Source of the DNA: Zarea fungicola
Taxonomy: Eukaryota; Ascomycota; Sordariomycetes; Hypocreales; Cordycipitaceae
Direction: 5' to 3'
Length of the DNA stretch: 64,000 nucleotides
Assembly (NCBI GenBank): GCA_900169235.1
Contig: FWCC01000147.1
Span: 7,762-71,761 of the forward strand
This document shows, one piece after another, positions 1-11,554 of the stretch (the first letter of the stretch is position 1; each line of letters starts with the position of its first letter). Position numbers and translations under genes: made by a program. The notes under the pieces are model-generated. The model was not told the DNA's origin. It saw only the letters and a program-made list of their open reading frames with translations, and searched no databases.

Positions 1-259
1 ATTACTTTTGGCCCACTGTAGTTGAGAGCTGAAGCTCGGCTACCCACTCTCGGCCCAGTCACCCGCCAGTTCTCCGCCTGACGAACGAGAGTTGCCCACG
101 CAACCACAGTCGTCACTCTCGACTCCATCGCATCACCGCCTCCAACACCTCGTGCGCCGCATCGAACAAGAATATCTCAACCGCTTCGCAGGCCAGACAA
201 TCTACTCTCACAACATAAACCTCTGCAATACCTGCTCTCGAGCTTTCATACCCGCAAAC

Positions 260-951
260 ATGGTTGTAAGTTGAAGCAATACACACTGCACCGGTGCCTC
301 CGTTGAGGCACCCTCCCACCCCTCGTCTGTGTTTGTCACTGGAGCTTTGCGTTTGTGCAAGCATTGCCAAAGGGGGAAAAAAAGGAGGAACGACTTACTT
401 TGTCATCCTTCCCCCGTTCTCCAATGACATATCCAACCACCTTTTTCGTTTGAGGACTTTTCTTGTCTAAGACGGTTTCTTTTCCTCTCTTGCAGCTCCT
501 CAACCTACTGACGTTCGGATTATGGTCAAAGGTCGGAAGATTAACGCACTATGCCTTTGACGCTGTTCTCTGTACGTATTCCGCTCCTCGATCTCTGTTC
601 TAAAACTCAGCTCCTAACATCTACCGAAACAGTGTCTGCTTTTCTCGCCGGCATGAAGCGATCGACTGGTTTGACGTGAGTAAAAATATGAAACCTCCAT
701 CGGAATACGTTATACAACAACCCCTCCCTTCAGACCCTGAGAAGACGATACCGCATCCAAAGCACACAAACACAGACAGTTGCACATCACGCTAACGACG
801 CAGCGTATCCAGCTTCAAAACGGAAAAGCTCGCTGGGGATAACAAGGAAGCCAATAAGTGGATCGACAAGTATCTCGGCGTCGGGGAATGGGTCATGGAC
901 CAGTCCGTCGCCATTGCTGGGTCCAGCAGCTTCTTTGAGCGCACACGATAG
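260..951 (+). CDS. atg44: Mitofissin, Atg44/DUF1748 family, 90 aa
   Basis: Four exons: 260-265, 496-571, 633-675 and 804-951 (273 nt, 90 residues). The first exon holds only the start codon and one valine codon. Introns begin GTAAGT, GTACGT and GTGAGT and end in CAG. The small protein has an amphipathic N-terminal half ending in AFDAVLLSAFLAGMKRSTG, which is the signature I recognise from the DUF1748 family, now called mitofissin. The yeast member, Atg44, lies in the mitochondrial intermembrane space and drives membrane fission during mitophagy. There is no cleavable presequence, as is usual for this family, and the length is close to family size. The spliced frame is supported by all four junctions staying open to TAG at 949-951. 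The gene is convergent with the coiled-coil gene that ends at 1451. Family assignment is by recall of the motif, not by a search. Confidence 0.85.
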
Positions 952-1450
952 ACGAATGCACCCCTCTCCCGTGCAGTCGATACCGGCAGATGTATCTTTT
1001 AAATTGGGGGGATACGCAACGATATAAGAGCCAGGGTGACCTGGAGTCGCTGTCATGCTATCGAATCGAACCCATCCCTACTCAACAAACGTTCATTGCC
1101 GCCGCACCGTTCTTCCAAAATTTTCGTCTATGGGATGTTCTTTTGTAGGGGGAAAGAAACCCGTGATGAAAAATGGTTGTTTTGCGGCCCATGTGCCATT
1201 ATATACATATATTACTATTATTCCGGCGTTTTGGGAATCTATTCCACCATTTGTACGCAAAGCTTTCGGCCTATTTATGAGATATGGAGTTTTATTTGTA
1301 TTTGAACCCCTCTGCTATGCTGCTGCGATGCTGTGACTGTACTCTAACAACTGACAGCCAACTGCCAGCCCAAATTATAAATATCAAGTAAATGCCGGGT
1401 AATCGCTAGTGGAAACAATCTTATCCTCATGGTCAGGTGCTGCCACGGCA
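952..1450. other. Intergenic, convergent 3' ends
   Basis: Space between the stop codons of two convergent genes. It presumably holds both 3' UTRs. Short AT runs occur near 1200-1220 and 1375-1390. No coding sequence is supported. Confidence 0.6.
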
Positions 1451-3343
1451 TTATGGCTCCTTGTCTAGCTCTGCCAGAAACTCCGGAGGCACATCATTCT
1501 CGCTCTCTGTCCTAATTAATTCTGGGATATTATCCGCATTTTCTGTGGTCTCTTGTGATGCATCGGCTGTGGACCCCAGCAAATCTGGTGGGACCTCATT
1601 CTCACTCTCATCTCCAGTCTGCTCCTCCTCTTGCTGTGGTTGTAGTTTTTCATCAGATTGCGGTGGGGGCTGTTCCAAGAGTCCATTCTCTTCAACAAGA
1701 CTTGTGAGCATATCCTGGGCTTCGCGAAACGCTTCCAGCTCCGCTCCAATGGCGCACACCAAGAGGTTCCACCCTTCAGACTCGGCCTGTCGTAGAGAGG
1801 CCTCGAGCTGGCTGACAACGCCATCCATTTTGCCCAGCTGATCTTTAATGAGGCTCTCCTGCGATGGCATACGCTCTTTGCCCTTGGCCGACGCTGGCGT
1901 TGTCGAAGATGCACCGGTCTTCATGAGGTGGCGCAGACTGGATTCAAAGCTCGTTACGAGTGTTGTAACCTCGCGCCACACTGCGCTGCCCTCCTCGAGT
2001 GCTTGTCTCTCTTTACCAATTTGCTCCCTCTTCTTGTCCAACAGTTCGACTTCTCTCTCCCACCACGAACGAGCCATGGCAGCAGTACGCCGTTCAGGGA
2101 TTAGTCGCAAGAATTCCATGCCACCGGGGCTCTCACCACTGTCGCCCGCCAGTCCCGGCGCAGAAAACACTTCTGGATCAAGTGGTTGGACCGGGGGATG
2201 CATCATTATGGACTGCAGCTCGGCATCAATGTCCTTGAGTGCTCCACGATAGCCACTTAGACCAGCATCGCGTCGGTTTTGGACGTCCTCCATCTTTTCC
2301 CGCACGAATTTGCGCTGGTTCCGCATCGCCAGGAGTTTCTCCTCGAGTTGGCGGATCTCTTGTGTTAATGAGTTGTATTTTGACCCGAGCTCTCGAATCT
2401 CTTTGCCAAGTGGTTCCTTTTCATCCTCTTCCAGTGCCTGGAGCTCACCATCGACACCGTTTCGCTTTATCGACAGCCGGGACAGGTGTACCAATGCCCT
2501 CTTCCGCTCGGACAGTGCTGCATCGACATGTGCACCTTCCTCTTGCTTCAGCTCCACGAGTGCCGCCATGGCTTTACGCAGGCCAGCCCTGGCAGACCGC
2601 AGTCCCAGAGGCTTACCGCCGGACGGCTGGCGAACAGGAATCACATTACCCTCTTTTGTTGCCCGCGTCGGTACATGGAGAGAATTCAGCATTCTGGACT
2701 TTGACGTCGCTGTTGAGTAAAACGTCCCTGTCGGGGTGCTGCTTCCTGTGTCACTGTAGCCGTCAGACTCCGTTGGCAGCCGCCCGCTGCCGGCAATCAG
2801 GCCAGTTGCCTGTATATCAAGCAGTTGTTGAATCTCCTGCTCAATGCTGCGTTCTGTACGGCTGAATGCGCGCCATGCTGAGTCTGGCCGTATGTGCTGT
2901 TCTTGTTGACGAGGACCTCGGAATAGAAGGCTGCCAAGCTGAGCCGTACTGGCTGCTACGAGACCCTGGGAGCGGCCAGTGTCGGAGCTTCCTGGCGATC
3001 GACTACTCTTCATAATCGACCCAGCGATCGGGGGAGGGGGTCCGTGGAACATGGTACGGCGTTTGGATCGAGATGGCGAGCCAGTCGAGCTCGGCTCATC
3101 GTTGCTCCAGCCACCAGTCGATTTATTCCAGCGATCGGTAGATGTGTCCCTGAATGGCGCCGGCTCGGCATGATGGGGGATCTCGTAGCTATAGTCGCGC
3201 GACATTTCGGGATACTCTGGTTTCGGTTCTAATTCGCGGAGCTGGTATTCGCCCGGTGATTGAGTGGCCGGGCCACGAAAGGCTAAAATGGGAGATCGGA
3301 GCTTGGGACTTGATATGCGATCGAGGATGGACGACTTGGACAT
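1451..3343 (-). CDS. Coiled-coil protein, Atg28-like, 630 aa
   Basis: A single-exon frame of 630 residues. Residues 1-230 are Ser/Pro/Arg-rich and look disordered. A short conserved-looking helical segment at about 160-185 (SRTERSIEQEIQQLLDIQA) is followed by long heptad-rich coiled coils at about 255-365, 420-470 and 495-550. The C-terminus is acidic and Gln/Glu-rich and carries a repeated ESEN(E/D)VPP motif about 45 residues apart. Length, architecture and the RSWWEREVELLDKKRE segment resemble proteins annotated in filamentous fungi as Atg28, a coiled-coil factor first described in pexophagy of methylotrophic yeast. That name is from memory; a generic coiled-coil scaffold is the alternative, so no symbol is given. 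It lies tail-to-tail with the mitofissin gene. Confidence 0.75.
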   Translation of the reverse strand: MSKSSILDRISSPKLRSPILAFRGPATQSPGEYQLRELEPKPEYPEMSRDYSYEIPHHAEPAPFRDTSTDRWNKSTGGWSNDEPSSTGSPSRSKRRTMFHGPPPPIAGSIMKSSRSPGSSDTGRSQGLVAASTAQLGSLLFRGPRQQEQHIRPDSAWRAFSRTERSIEQEIQQLLDIQATGLIAGSGRLPTESDGYSDTGSSTPTGTFYSTATSKSRMLNSLHVPTRATKEGNVIPVRQPSGGKPLGLRSARAGLRKAMAALVELKQEEGAHVDAALSERKRALVHLSRLSIKRNGVDGELQALEEDEKEPLGKEIRELGSKYNSLTQEIRQLEEKLLAMRNQRKFVREKMEDVQNRRDAGLSGYRGALKDIDAELQSIMMHPPVQPLDPEVFSAPGLAGDSGESPGGMEFLRLIPERRTAAMARSWWEREVELLDKKREQIGKERQALEEGSAVWREVTTLVTSFESSLRHLMKTGASSTTPASAKGKERMPSQESLIKDQLGKMDGVVSQLEASLRQAESEGWNLLVCAIGAELEAFREAQDMLTSLVEENGLLEQPPPQSDEKLQPQQEEEQTGDESENEVPPDLLGSTADASQETTENADNIPELIRTESENDVPPEFLAELDKEP

Positions 3344-4382
3344 GTTTGGTTTACGTTATCGACTAAGGACTCGGCGCAGAGATCGGGAACGGGTTTTGCC
3401 TCGACAAAACTGGCATCATATCATTACTGAGCGTGAGAGTCTCAGGGAAGAATATGGGACAAATTGGCAGGGGGAAAGGACCATGCCACGGTGGTTTGAC
3501 AGGCTAGAGGTGTGTTCACGAGGGCAGCTTTAGGATGGCAGCTGCGCCGGTGGGCATGTGCCGCCACAAGTGCCTACCTACCGAGCTGCCTATTGGAGCT
3601 CTCTGTGAGGTAGGCAGGTATTCCGGTGCATATATGCGTGTGTAGCTGCTGAGATGGGTGAGTTAATGTAGGATATTAATATGACAGATGCGAGAGATAT
3701 GAGAGCATTACTATTAATATACATTATTTAGTTTTACATGGGATCTTTGATGTTGAATTTACCCTTTAGCCAAGCTGTGTTCTACCTATGTTCTACCTTT
3801 ATTACTACCTATCATCCCTGTTACAGCCTGTACTGGTAGATACAGATGCACATAAGACGCAGGTACAGGCCAGTAAGCCTGTAAAAGCAACCAGTGTGGC
3901 GCGGGGGAGGGGCGGTCAGAAACGAGGCGGCAAGTACCATCAGGCGCGGCATGTCGTAAAAAGATACATACGAGATTGCGACACACATTATTTTATAGCA
4001 CCACCAAAAGCTCGCCACAGCAGCCCGCAGAGCCCACAGCATCTCGCAGCGCTGTAACGGTTGGCTGTTACTGGCTGTTACTGGCGCCTGCAGTAAACAA
4101 CGGTAGCCATATCAGTGAGCACCCTACAGCTTGCGTTTTGGCCCAATCAAGTCCCCGTTGGACATTTAATTGTCGTCGCTTCATCCCAGCACAAGCTCCT
4201 CTCACCATCCCACCACCTTTGCCGCATCTTGGCTGCTGCAGCTCATCAGCAGCAAAAGAAGGGTTTTATTTTATGCTCCATACAGTCTTTGTCCCGCTGA
4301 AAGCACCCTGCGACGGATTGCAGACGCCATCGCTTCACTACGCTCAAACTACTGCCACGCTTTCCCCGTCCCTCAGCCGGAC
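3344..4382. other. Divergent intergenic region
   Basis: About 1 kb separating divergent start codons, so it should contain two promoters. 3540-3640 has a run rich in TAGGTAGG/CCTACC-like words, and 3670-3740 is AT-rich. The last 200 bp before 4383 are pyrimidine-rich, as is usual for a fungal 5' leader. No gene is supported. Confidence 0.5.
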
Positions 4383-6355
4383 ATGAACCAATCACAGCAG
4401 GTGCCTGCAGCGCGACCTCACCCTCCAATGGGGCGCTTTGACGGCTCGCAGGACGAGCTGCACATGGCCGACGCCAGTCCAATGTCGGCTCGCGGTTATC
4501 ATTCCCAGCTCAGATTCGACCACGCATCTTCATCCGCGCCGCCCCAAGGTGCCTCTGCAAGTGCCTCTGCCACCACCGTTCCCAACATCCTGCAACCTGG
4601 TGGCATGGCCTCGCGCCCGCATCCAATGTCTTCCAACACCACACCATCGCTGCCCACCAGCATGCACCCCTCAATGCAGCCTCCCCAGCATGCGATTCAG
4701 CAGCATCAGCAGCAGCAGCACTCGCCCATGCAGGAATACCCTCCCTCAGGCAAGCCGCCGCTGAACCTCTCGCACAACTACTCCCGCTCCAGCCCCGCAG
4801 CTGGCTACGATGCCGCCGCCGCCTCGTCGTCGTCCTACCATGCCTACACACCGACCACGCCCGGCGGCTCCTCATCGCAGTTTGCTTCCACCCCCGATGC
4901 TACCAAATATGGCGCTCCCGGCTCACAGCGCAACATTTCCAACACGCCATTGGGATTGGCCGACATACGTCCCCGTGCCGACTCCAGCATGTCAGATGGC
5001 TCTCCCAGCGGCATGGCCTACGAGGTCGCAAACGCCCAGCCTGGTCCCAGTAACTATCTCGCGCCCTGGGCCGTCTATGCCTTTGACTGGTGCAAATGGA
5101 GACCACAGGGCAACAGCGCAGGAAAGATTGCTGTCGGCAGCTATCTAGAAGATGGACACAACTTTGTGCGTATCATTCTCGGAGGCGGATGTACACCTGT
5201 GATCGAAGCTAACGCTTACAGATTCAAATTCTCGATTCCCACGTCGTTCCAACCCCTCAAGAAGTATATACTCCTGGAGCTTCCAAATACAGCCTCGAGT
5301 TTACAAAGCTCGCCGAGGCCACCCACTCCTACCCAGTAACCCGTCTTCTCTGGGAACCGCCATCCTCGCAGAAGCAATCCACAGATCTTTTGGCAACGTC
5401 GGGCGACCATCTCAGACTCTGGTCGCTCCCATCCGACACGCCATCAAACCCCGGCAACACCATAACCCGCGGCCAAAGAGACCCCGCCCCCGCAAAGCTG
5501 ACGCCACTGGCACTCTTGTCAAACTCAAAAACGCCAGACCATACGGCCCCTCTAACATCATTGGACTGGAACACCGTCTCTCCCAGCCTAATCATTACTT
5601 CCAGCATTGACACCACTTGTACCATATGGGATATTCCTTCTTTGACGGCCAAGACGCAACTTATCGCGCACGACAAGGAGGTCTACGATGTCAGATTCTG
5701 TGCCAACAGCGTCGACGTCTTTGTGAGCTGTGGCCAGGATGGCAGTGTCCGCATGTTTGATCTCCGTAGCTTGGAGCACTCTACCATCATCTACGAGCCG
5801 ACTGGAAAGGATGACCGACGTAAGCTACCCAGGCTGATACCCCAAGCACCATGCACAGCGCAGAGCTAACACGAGACAGTGGACGGCCCTGGCCGTACCA
5901 GCCCTACGCAGGCTCAGCAAACCATGGCTAACCCACCTCCCCTGCTTCGTCTTGCGACATCGCCACACGACACGCACCTTCTGGCTACATTTGCACAGGA
6001 CTCAAACATTATTCGCGTTCTAGATGTACGACAGCCTGGCCAGGCTCTTCTCGAACTTAGGGGCCACACGGGTTCAATCAACTGTTTGGAGTGGTCACCG
6101 TTACGCCGTGGTACCCTGGCTTCCGGTGGTGACGATTGCCAAGTTCTAATCTGGGATCTCATCAACTCGGGCTCCTCCATGGGTGGGCCTGCCAACGGTG
6201 CTCAGCAAGACAATCAGCGAAGCCCCGTCGCCAGTTGGGAATGCGAATATGAAGTCGGCAACCTGGGCTGGACCCCGCATTTGCAAGGTCACGACTACGG
6301 TGAATGGTTGGGAGTCAGTGCAGGACGAGGCATCTGGGGTGCGCGCGTCAACTAG
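4383..6355 (+). CDS. WD40 repeat protein, WDR68/DCAF7 (TTG1/AN11) type, 618 aa
   Basis: Three exons: 4383-5165, 5222-5819 and 5880-6355 (618 residues). Introns are 56 and 60 nt and keep the frame. The first 220 residues are Ser/Pro/Gln/His-rich and low complexity. The WD40 part begins at about residue 222 with APWAVYAFDWCKW, then follow repeats with LWSLPSD, CTIWDIPSL, VRMFDLRSLE, IIRVLDVRQPG and VLIWDLINSG, ending GRGIWGARVN. This order and the opening motif match the WDR68/DCAF7 family (plant TTG1/AN11/LWD; yeast YPL247C), scaffolds for kinases and transcription factors. The long N-terminal extension is a feature of filamentous-fungal members. The start is the ATG at 4383; an in-frame upstream extension is open but lacks an ATG-led, protein-like sequence. 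Confidence 0.85.
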
Positions 6356-6705
6356 GAGACGGTTTCGCATGACCAGAGAAGCAAACAAATAAAAACCACT
6401 GGCTGCTGGAAAATGAGCCCGCAAGCGGCTCTTCTAGACTCGACCTTTTGAAACGAATTTTCATACCATGAAGGAAACATTTGTTGCACACTTTTTCTTT
6501 TGTTTTATAACCAAGTAGTTGGTAAGCAAATTCACAAGTTTGCATTGAGCATGACCGGCAAGGGCAAAATGAGGGAGAGCCGGGTTAACGTCTTTCGCTG
6601 TGGGTTCCTGGGGATACATATATATAGGGCGTTGTAGGCCATTGGATTTTCAAATAAAAATACACATTCAAGAAGCAGGCTCAATCATTCAATTCGTTTG
6701 GCAGT
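6356..6705. other. Intergenic, convergent 3' ends
   Basis: Holds the 3' UTRs of the WD40 gene and the oxidoreductase gene. AATAAA-type poly(A) words occur at about 6387-6393 (plus strand) and near 6652. No coding sequence is seen. Confidence 0.6.
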
Positions 6706-7840
6706 CTACAGGCGAGACATGCTGCTAGTTATCACAGGTCTCACCACTGCTTTGCCGGATATCCTTCTTTCGGAAATGTCCTTCAATGCACGCGGCACAC
6801 TCTCCAAGCCTTCATAAAATACCGATATTGTTGGTTTCACGCTTAAAAACTCTAGCATCGGGTACAACTGTTCCCATAGCTGGTCCCTTTTATTCGGATT
6901 TTCTCTTAGCGATTGCCCGAAGCGCTAGAAAGGAGTCATCAGCATTCTATGTCACGATATAGCGGAGGGGGAGAGATGCAAAATACATATCCGATGAGTT
7001 CTGCCTGCTTGACGAGAATCCGATTCATCGCAATCTTTTCAAAGTTGTCAGCCGAACCGGCAAAGCCAACCACAACGATACGGCCTTTGGAGGCGGTGCA
7101 TTTGAGACTAGCCTCGACGAGGCCAACAGGGTCAAACACGACATTTACTCCTTTGCCGCCAGTGATTTCATTGACTTTTTTCCACCATTCTTCATCTGTC
7201 GAATAGTTGATGCACTCATCTGCGCCGTAGCTCTTGGCATACGCGCATTTGGCATCTGAGCCGGCTGTGCCAATGACACGACAGCCCAAAGCCGAGGCAA
7301 CCTGGCAAGCCATAGATCCCAATCCTCCGGCAGCAGCATGTACCAGAATAGTTTCGCCAGAGCGCATGCGCCCGGCCGAGACTAGGCCATCATACGATAC
7401 GGGCAGAGTGGCTGCGAGTCCCGCAGCCGCCTCCACTGGCCAACCGTCGGGGACTGGCAGTAGGTATGGAATCTGGTCCTTGGAGATGGATATTATCTCG
7501 CTATACGATCCAGCATACTCGCCGAATACAGCGTCTCCTTTCTGAAATTTGGCACCTGGCGGGGCTTCGATGACAATGCCGGCAAACTCGAGGCCGAGGA
7601 TGAAGGGCGGACGGACGTGCCTCTTGTTGTTTTGATGTTTTCCACGTGCCTATTACGCTATTAGATTGGGTTATTTTGACATGAAACTCTGAAATATACA
7701 TATAAAGTATCGACGTAGTTCACGCCAGCACCGCGAACTTGGATGAGAATGTTGTCACCTGTAAATGTCGGCGTGGGAACCTCAGAAACGCGGACCTCAT
7801 CCAAGTGGTTGCAGAACTTGTCAATTAAAACGGCCTTCAT
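6706..7840 (-). CDS. Zeta-crystallin-type quinone oxidoreductase (MDR family), 340 aa
   Basis: Three exons on the minus strand: 7700-7840, 6987-7649 and 6706-6924 (340 residues). Introns are 50 and 62 nt, starting GTATAT and GTATTT. The N-terminal GroES-like domain includes VRGAGVNYVDTLYARGKHQ and PPFILGLEFAG; the nucleotide-binding domain contains HAAAGGLGSMACQVASALG, the A-x-x-G-x-x-G pattern of NADPH-dependent quinone reductases. The zinc-ligand cysteines of true alcohol dehydrogenases are absent, so it should be the zinc-free NADPH:quinone oxidoreductase or enoyl-reductase-like subgroup. The length fits the family. It is likely cytosolic, as no targeting sequence is visible. The physiological substrate cannot be inferred. 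Confidence 0.85.
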
Positions 7841-8351
7841 TTTTCTTTCTGGAACTTTGAGCTTGAATCAGCCTTGAAAATAAAAATTTCAAAATCTTTG
7901 GCCAAGATGTCTCTGCAGCGTTGCCGGCGGCCATCGATCGGTCGGTTGCATCTAGCCTGCAGGATGACAGCCGAGGCTACTCAGCTCTGAGATAAGGAGC
8001 ACAAGTTATTTCGCGTCAAGTGAATTTATACCTTAAAAAATAGAGCATAAAATGAAGTAAAATATTTTATGCATTTCTTGCTAATATTTTATTTCATCAT
8101 GATAATATGCTACGCTGGTGGCGGTTTTTCAACCTTAATACACTGACTTACAGTGCATCAGCACTGACATAATGCCCCGACAATTACCCGGCTGGCGCAC
8201 TTGGTTGTCGCAGCACCAGCAAGCAATCTTGTTCTTGACATGCCAGAGCCACAACGCCTAGACGTGCACCACCATATTTAATTACCGTCTCCTGCACATC
8301 GTCTCTGGCATCGAAATTTCTGAGAGATACGCTGCCGGTTGTTGATTCATC
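7841..8351. other. Divergent intergenic region
   Basis: About 510 bp between the divergent oxidoreductase and SPT5 starts. It includes an AT-rich patch at about 8020-8110. Promoters are expected but no specific element was identified. Confidence 0.5.
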
Positions 8352-11300
8352 ATGGCATCCAGCGATCCTCGATTCGATGACTCGTCTGACGAGGAGGACT
8401 TCAACCCTGCTCCCGCTGACATGTCCGACGAAGAGCCAGAGCAGCGCAGGGAGCAAAAGCGTCGCAAGAGCCCTGTGCACGACGATGACGAGGAGGAGGA
8501 ACAAAACACATCGCCTGCGCGTCCTAAACATGTAGAGGATGACGACGAGGACGAGGACGAGGAAGAAGAGGAGGATGGTGGCAAGGGCAGAAACGATGAT
8601 GACGAGGAAGAGGAGGAGGATGACGACGATGAAGACGACGTGCAAAGAGTAAGGACTCATTTTGATGACTATGCATCACCATCGCCATCGGTCAATTCAT
8701 TAACCCGTCCCAGGGCCATCGCAGAAAGCGCCGTCGCGACCGCCGCAATGCCTTCCTCGATATCGAAGCCGAAGTCGATGATGAGGACGAGGCAGAAGAC
8801 GACGAGAAGGAAGACGAGGAGATTGGCGATTTCATCGATAACGAGCATCCCGACGACCTCGCCGATACTGCACGTCTCAATGATGACCGACGTCATCGCG
8901 AGCTCGATCGCCGCCGCGACATGGAGTCGAGCCTGGACGCTGAAAAGCAGGCCGAGCTGTATCGCCAGCGATATGCCAAGTACCGCTCTGGAAAAGGCAC
9001 TGGCGAGTCTGCCGTTGTCCCCAAGCGCCTGCTTCTCCCTAGCGTTGATGACCCGGGTATCTGGGCAGTACGATGCAAGGAAGGCAAGGAGCGCGAGGTA
9101 GTCTTCTCCATCATGAAGCGAATTGAGGAGCGCATGGGCTCCAAGGGCGAGCTTGCCATCACGGCCGCTTTTGAACGCGGTGGCACGACCTCTGTCATGA
9201 AGGGCATCGTGTACATTGAAGCGCAGCGCCAGACTGATATTCTGGTTGCCCTCGATGGCATCTTGAACGTCTACCCGCGAACCAAGATGGTCCTTGTTGA
9301 CATCAAGGATATGCCTGAGCTTCTCCGCGTGACCAAGACGCCTACACTGGAGCCCGGTGCCTGGTGTCGACTGCGCCGCCCGATCAAACACAACGGCGAT
9401 CTTGCTCAGGTCTTGGCCGTGACAGAAAACGGCCTCGAGGCCCGCGTCCGTTTCATTCCACGACTTGACTATGGTATGCGTGACGATGCTCTGAGCCAAG
9501 ATGGCAAGAGGAAGCGACCCTTTGGCGCTGGCCCGAAGCCCCCCCAGCGCCTATTCAGCGAAGTGGAGGCTCGCAAGCGCCATCCCAGATTTATCCAAGG
9601 AAACCCCTCTACAAACACATGGACCTACATGGGTGATGAGTTCGAAAATGGTTTCCAGGTCAGGGATGTCAAGATTCAGCAGCTGATCCTGACGGATGTG
9701 AACCCGACACTCGAAGAAGTCACGCGCTTTGCCTCTGGTGCTGAGGATGGTACGGAAAACCTCGACCTGAAGGCACTTGCTGCCAGCCTCAAGGACAGCA
9801 ACACCACGGTCGCATACTTGCCTGGTGATGTTATTGAAGTCTACTCTGGTGAACAAAAGGGAGTCGTGGGCAAAGCCACCAACGTGCAGGGTGATATTGT
9901 TACCATGACTGTTACCGAAGGTGATCTTGCCGGTCAGACTATTGAGGTCCCTACCAAGGGCCTCCGAAAGCGCTTCAAGGTCGGTGACCACGTCAAGGTT
10001 GTGGGCGGCAGCAGATTCCATGATGAGGTTGGAACTGTCGTGAAAATTTCGGAGGACAAAGTGACTCTGTTGACAGACCACACAAACAACGAAGTAACTG
10101 TCTTCAGCAAGGATCTCCGCGAGGCTAGTGACATCGGTGGACAGGGTTCTCTGGGTCAGTTTTCGCTGCATGATCTTGTTCAGCTCGACATGACGACTGT
10201 CGGCTGCGTTGTCAAAGTTGACCGCGATTCCATGGTCGTTTTGGACCAGTTTGGTGACACTCGACAAGTTATGCCCTCCCAAATTTCCAACAAGATTCCC
10301 CAGAGAAAGCAAGCGGTCGCTGCCGATAGAGAAGGCTCCGAGATTCGACTCGACGACGTTGTGAAGGAATACTCTGGCCAGCAGAGACAGGGTAAGATTA
10401 TTCATATTCATCGATCATATGTCTTTCTGCATACAAATGACACCAATGAGAATGCCGGTGTATTTGTCACCAAGGCTAGTTTGGTGAATACAGTTGCCGC
10501 CAAGGGTGGCCGTGTCAATGCCGCCGCGGCAGGCCCTGACCTGAGCTCTATGAACCCAGCGCTCAAGGTACACAAGAATGGCGCTGAAAACAAACCGCTT
10601 GTCCCTGTCAAGATGTTTGGTAGAGACAAAGCCCTGAACCAAACGGTCATTATCAAAAAGGGTGCATACAAGGGATTGCTTGGTATTGTCAAGGATTCTA
10701 CAGATACGCACTGCCGTGTTGAGCTCCACACAAAGAGCAAGATCGTCACAGTGCCGCGAGACTCGCTTAACTTCAAGGACAAGACTAGTGGCGCTTCCAT
10801 CGACATCAACGGGAGAGGCCGTGGCGGTCCACCTGGAGGTGGCCGTGGCGATAGAGTCCCCGGCTGGCAAGGAGGATCTCGCACGCCGTCTGCTGGTGCT
10901 CCTGGCGGCGACCGTGTGCCCGCATGGGGTTCGCGCACACCTGCCATCAGTGGTGGTCGCACGCCGGCATGGAAGGCCCAGGACTACTCTGGGTCGCGTA
11001 CTCCTGCGTGGGCGGACGGCTCACGGACAGTCAACCCGTACGATGGCAGCCGCACAGCTTACGGAGCCGGCTCTCGCACACCTGCTTGGCAGTCTGGCGC
11101 CCGGACACCCGCTCCCGGCGATGCCTTTGGCGCAGGCTCGCGAACTCCTGCCTACGGCGGCGGTGAAAGCTGGGCCTCGGGCTCCAAGACGCCCGCCTGG
11201 GGAGCAGTCTCTGCGCCGACACCCGCGGCCAGCAACAACGACTCGTGGGGTTACACGCCCGGTGCCGGTGCCGGTGCCTACGATGCGCCTACGCCCGGCG

Positions 11301-11554
11301 GTGCGCTCGGTGCGCCGACACCAGGTGCCTTTGGAGCCCCGACCCCCGGAGCCTACTCGGCGCCGACACCAGCAGCGAGCGCTCCTACGCCTGGAGCCTC
11401 ATGGCAAGGCGGCGGCTGGGGTGCCGACTCTGCGCCTACGCCTGCTGCCGGAGCTCCCACGCCCGCCGCGAGCGGATATTACGGTGCGCCTACACCAGCT
11501 GCGCCGCCAGAGACGCCCGGTGCCAGTGGTCCGAGATATGTGGAAGATGATTGA
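8352..11554 (+). CDS. spt5: Transcription elongation factor Spt5 (DSIF subunit), 1045 aa
   Basis: Two exons: 8352-8648 and 8714-11554, with a 65-nt intron starting GTAAGG. The N-terminus (about 1-170) is very acidic, with Asp/Glu runs broken by basic patches. The NGN domain, which binds Spt4, lies at about 213-310 ([20 protein letters not shown]). KOW motifs follow at roughly 316-355, 465-500, 515-545, 600-630 and 700-745. The C-terminal region (about 800-1045) is a repeat tail: GSRTPAW-type repeats first, then APTPGA/APTPAA repeats. This is the part phosphorylated in other Spt5 proteins. Spt4-Spt5 clamps RNA polymerase II and promotes processive elongation in the nucleus. Domain order and length are full for the family and no break is visible. 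Confidence 0.97.
10820..11545 (+). repeat. Spt5 C-terminal repeat (CTR) coding region
   Basis: Coding repeats in two blocks. About 10870-11200 encodes units around SRTPAW/SRTPA, and about 11210-11515 encodes units around APTPGA or APTPAA. The Thr-Pro pair is the constant element and the likely kinase target. Confidence 0.8.

Noticed and set aside
1050..1075. GGTTCGATTC on the minus strand resembling a tRNA T-loop
   Set aside because: The flanking bases do not pair into a T-stem, and no D-arm, anticodon arm or acceptor stem fits.
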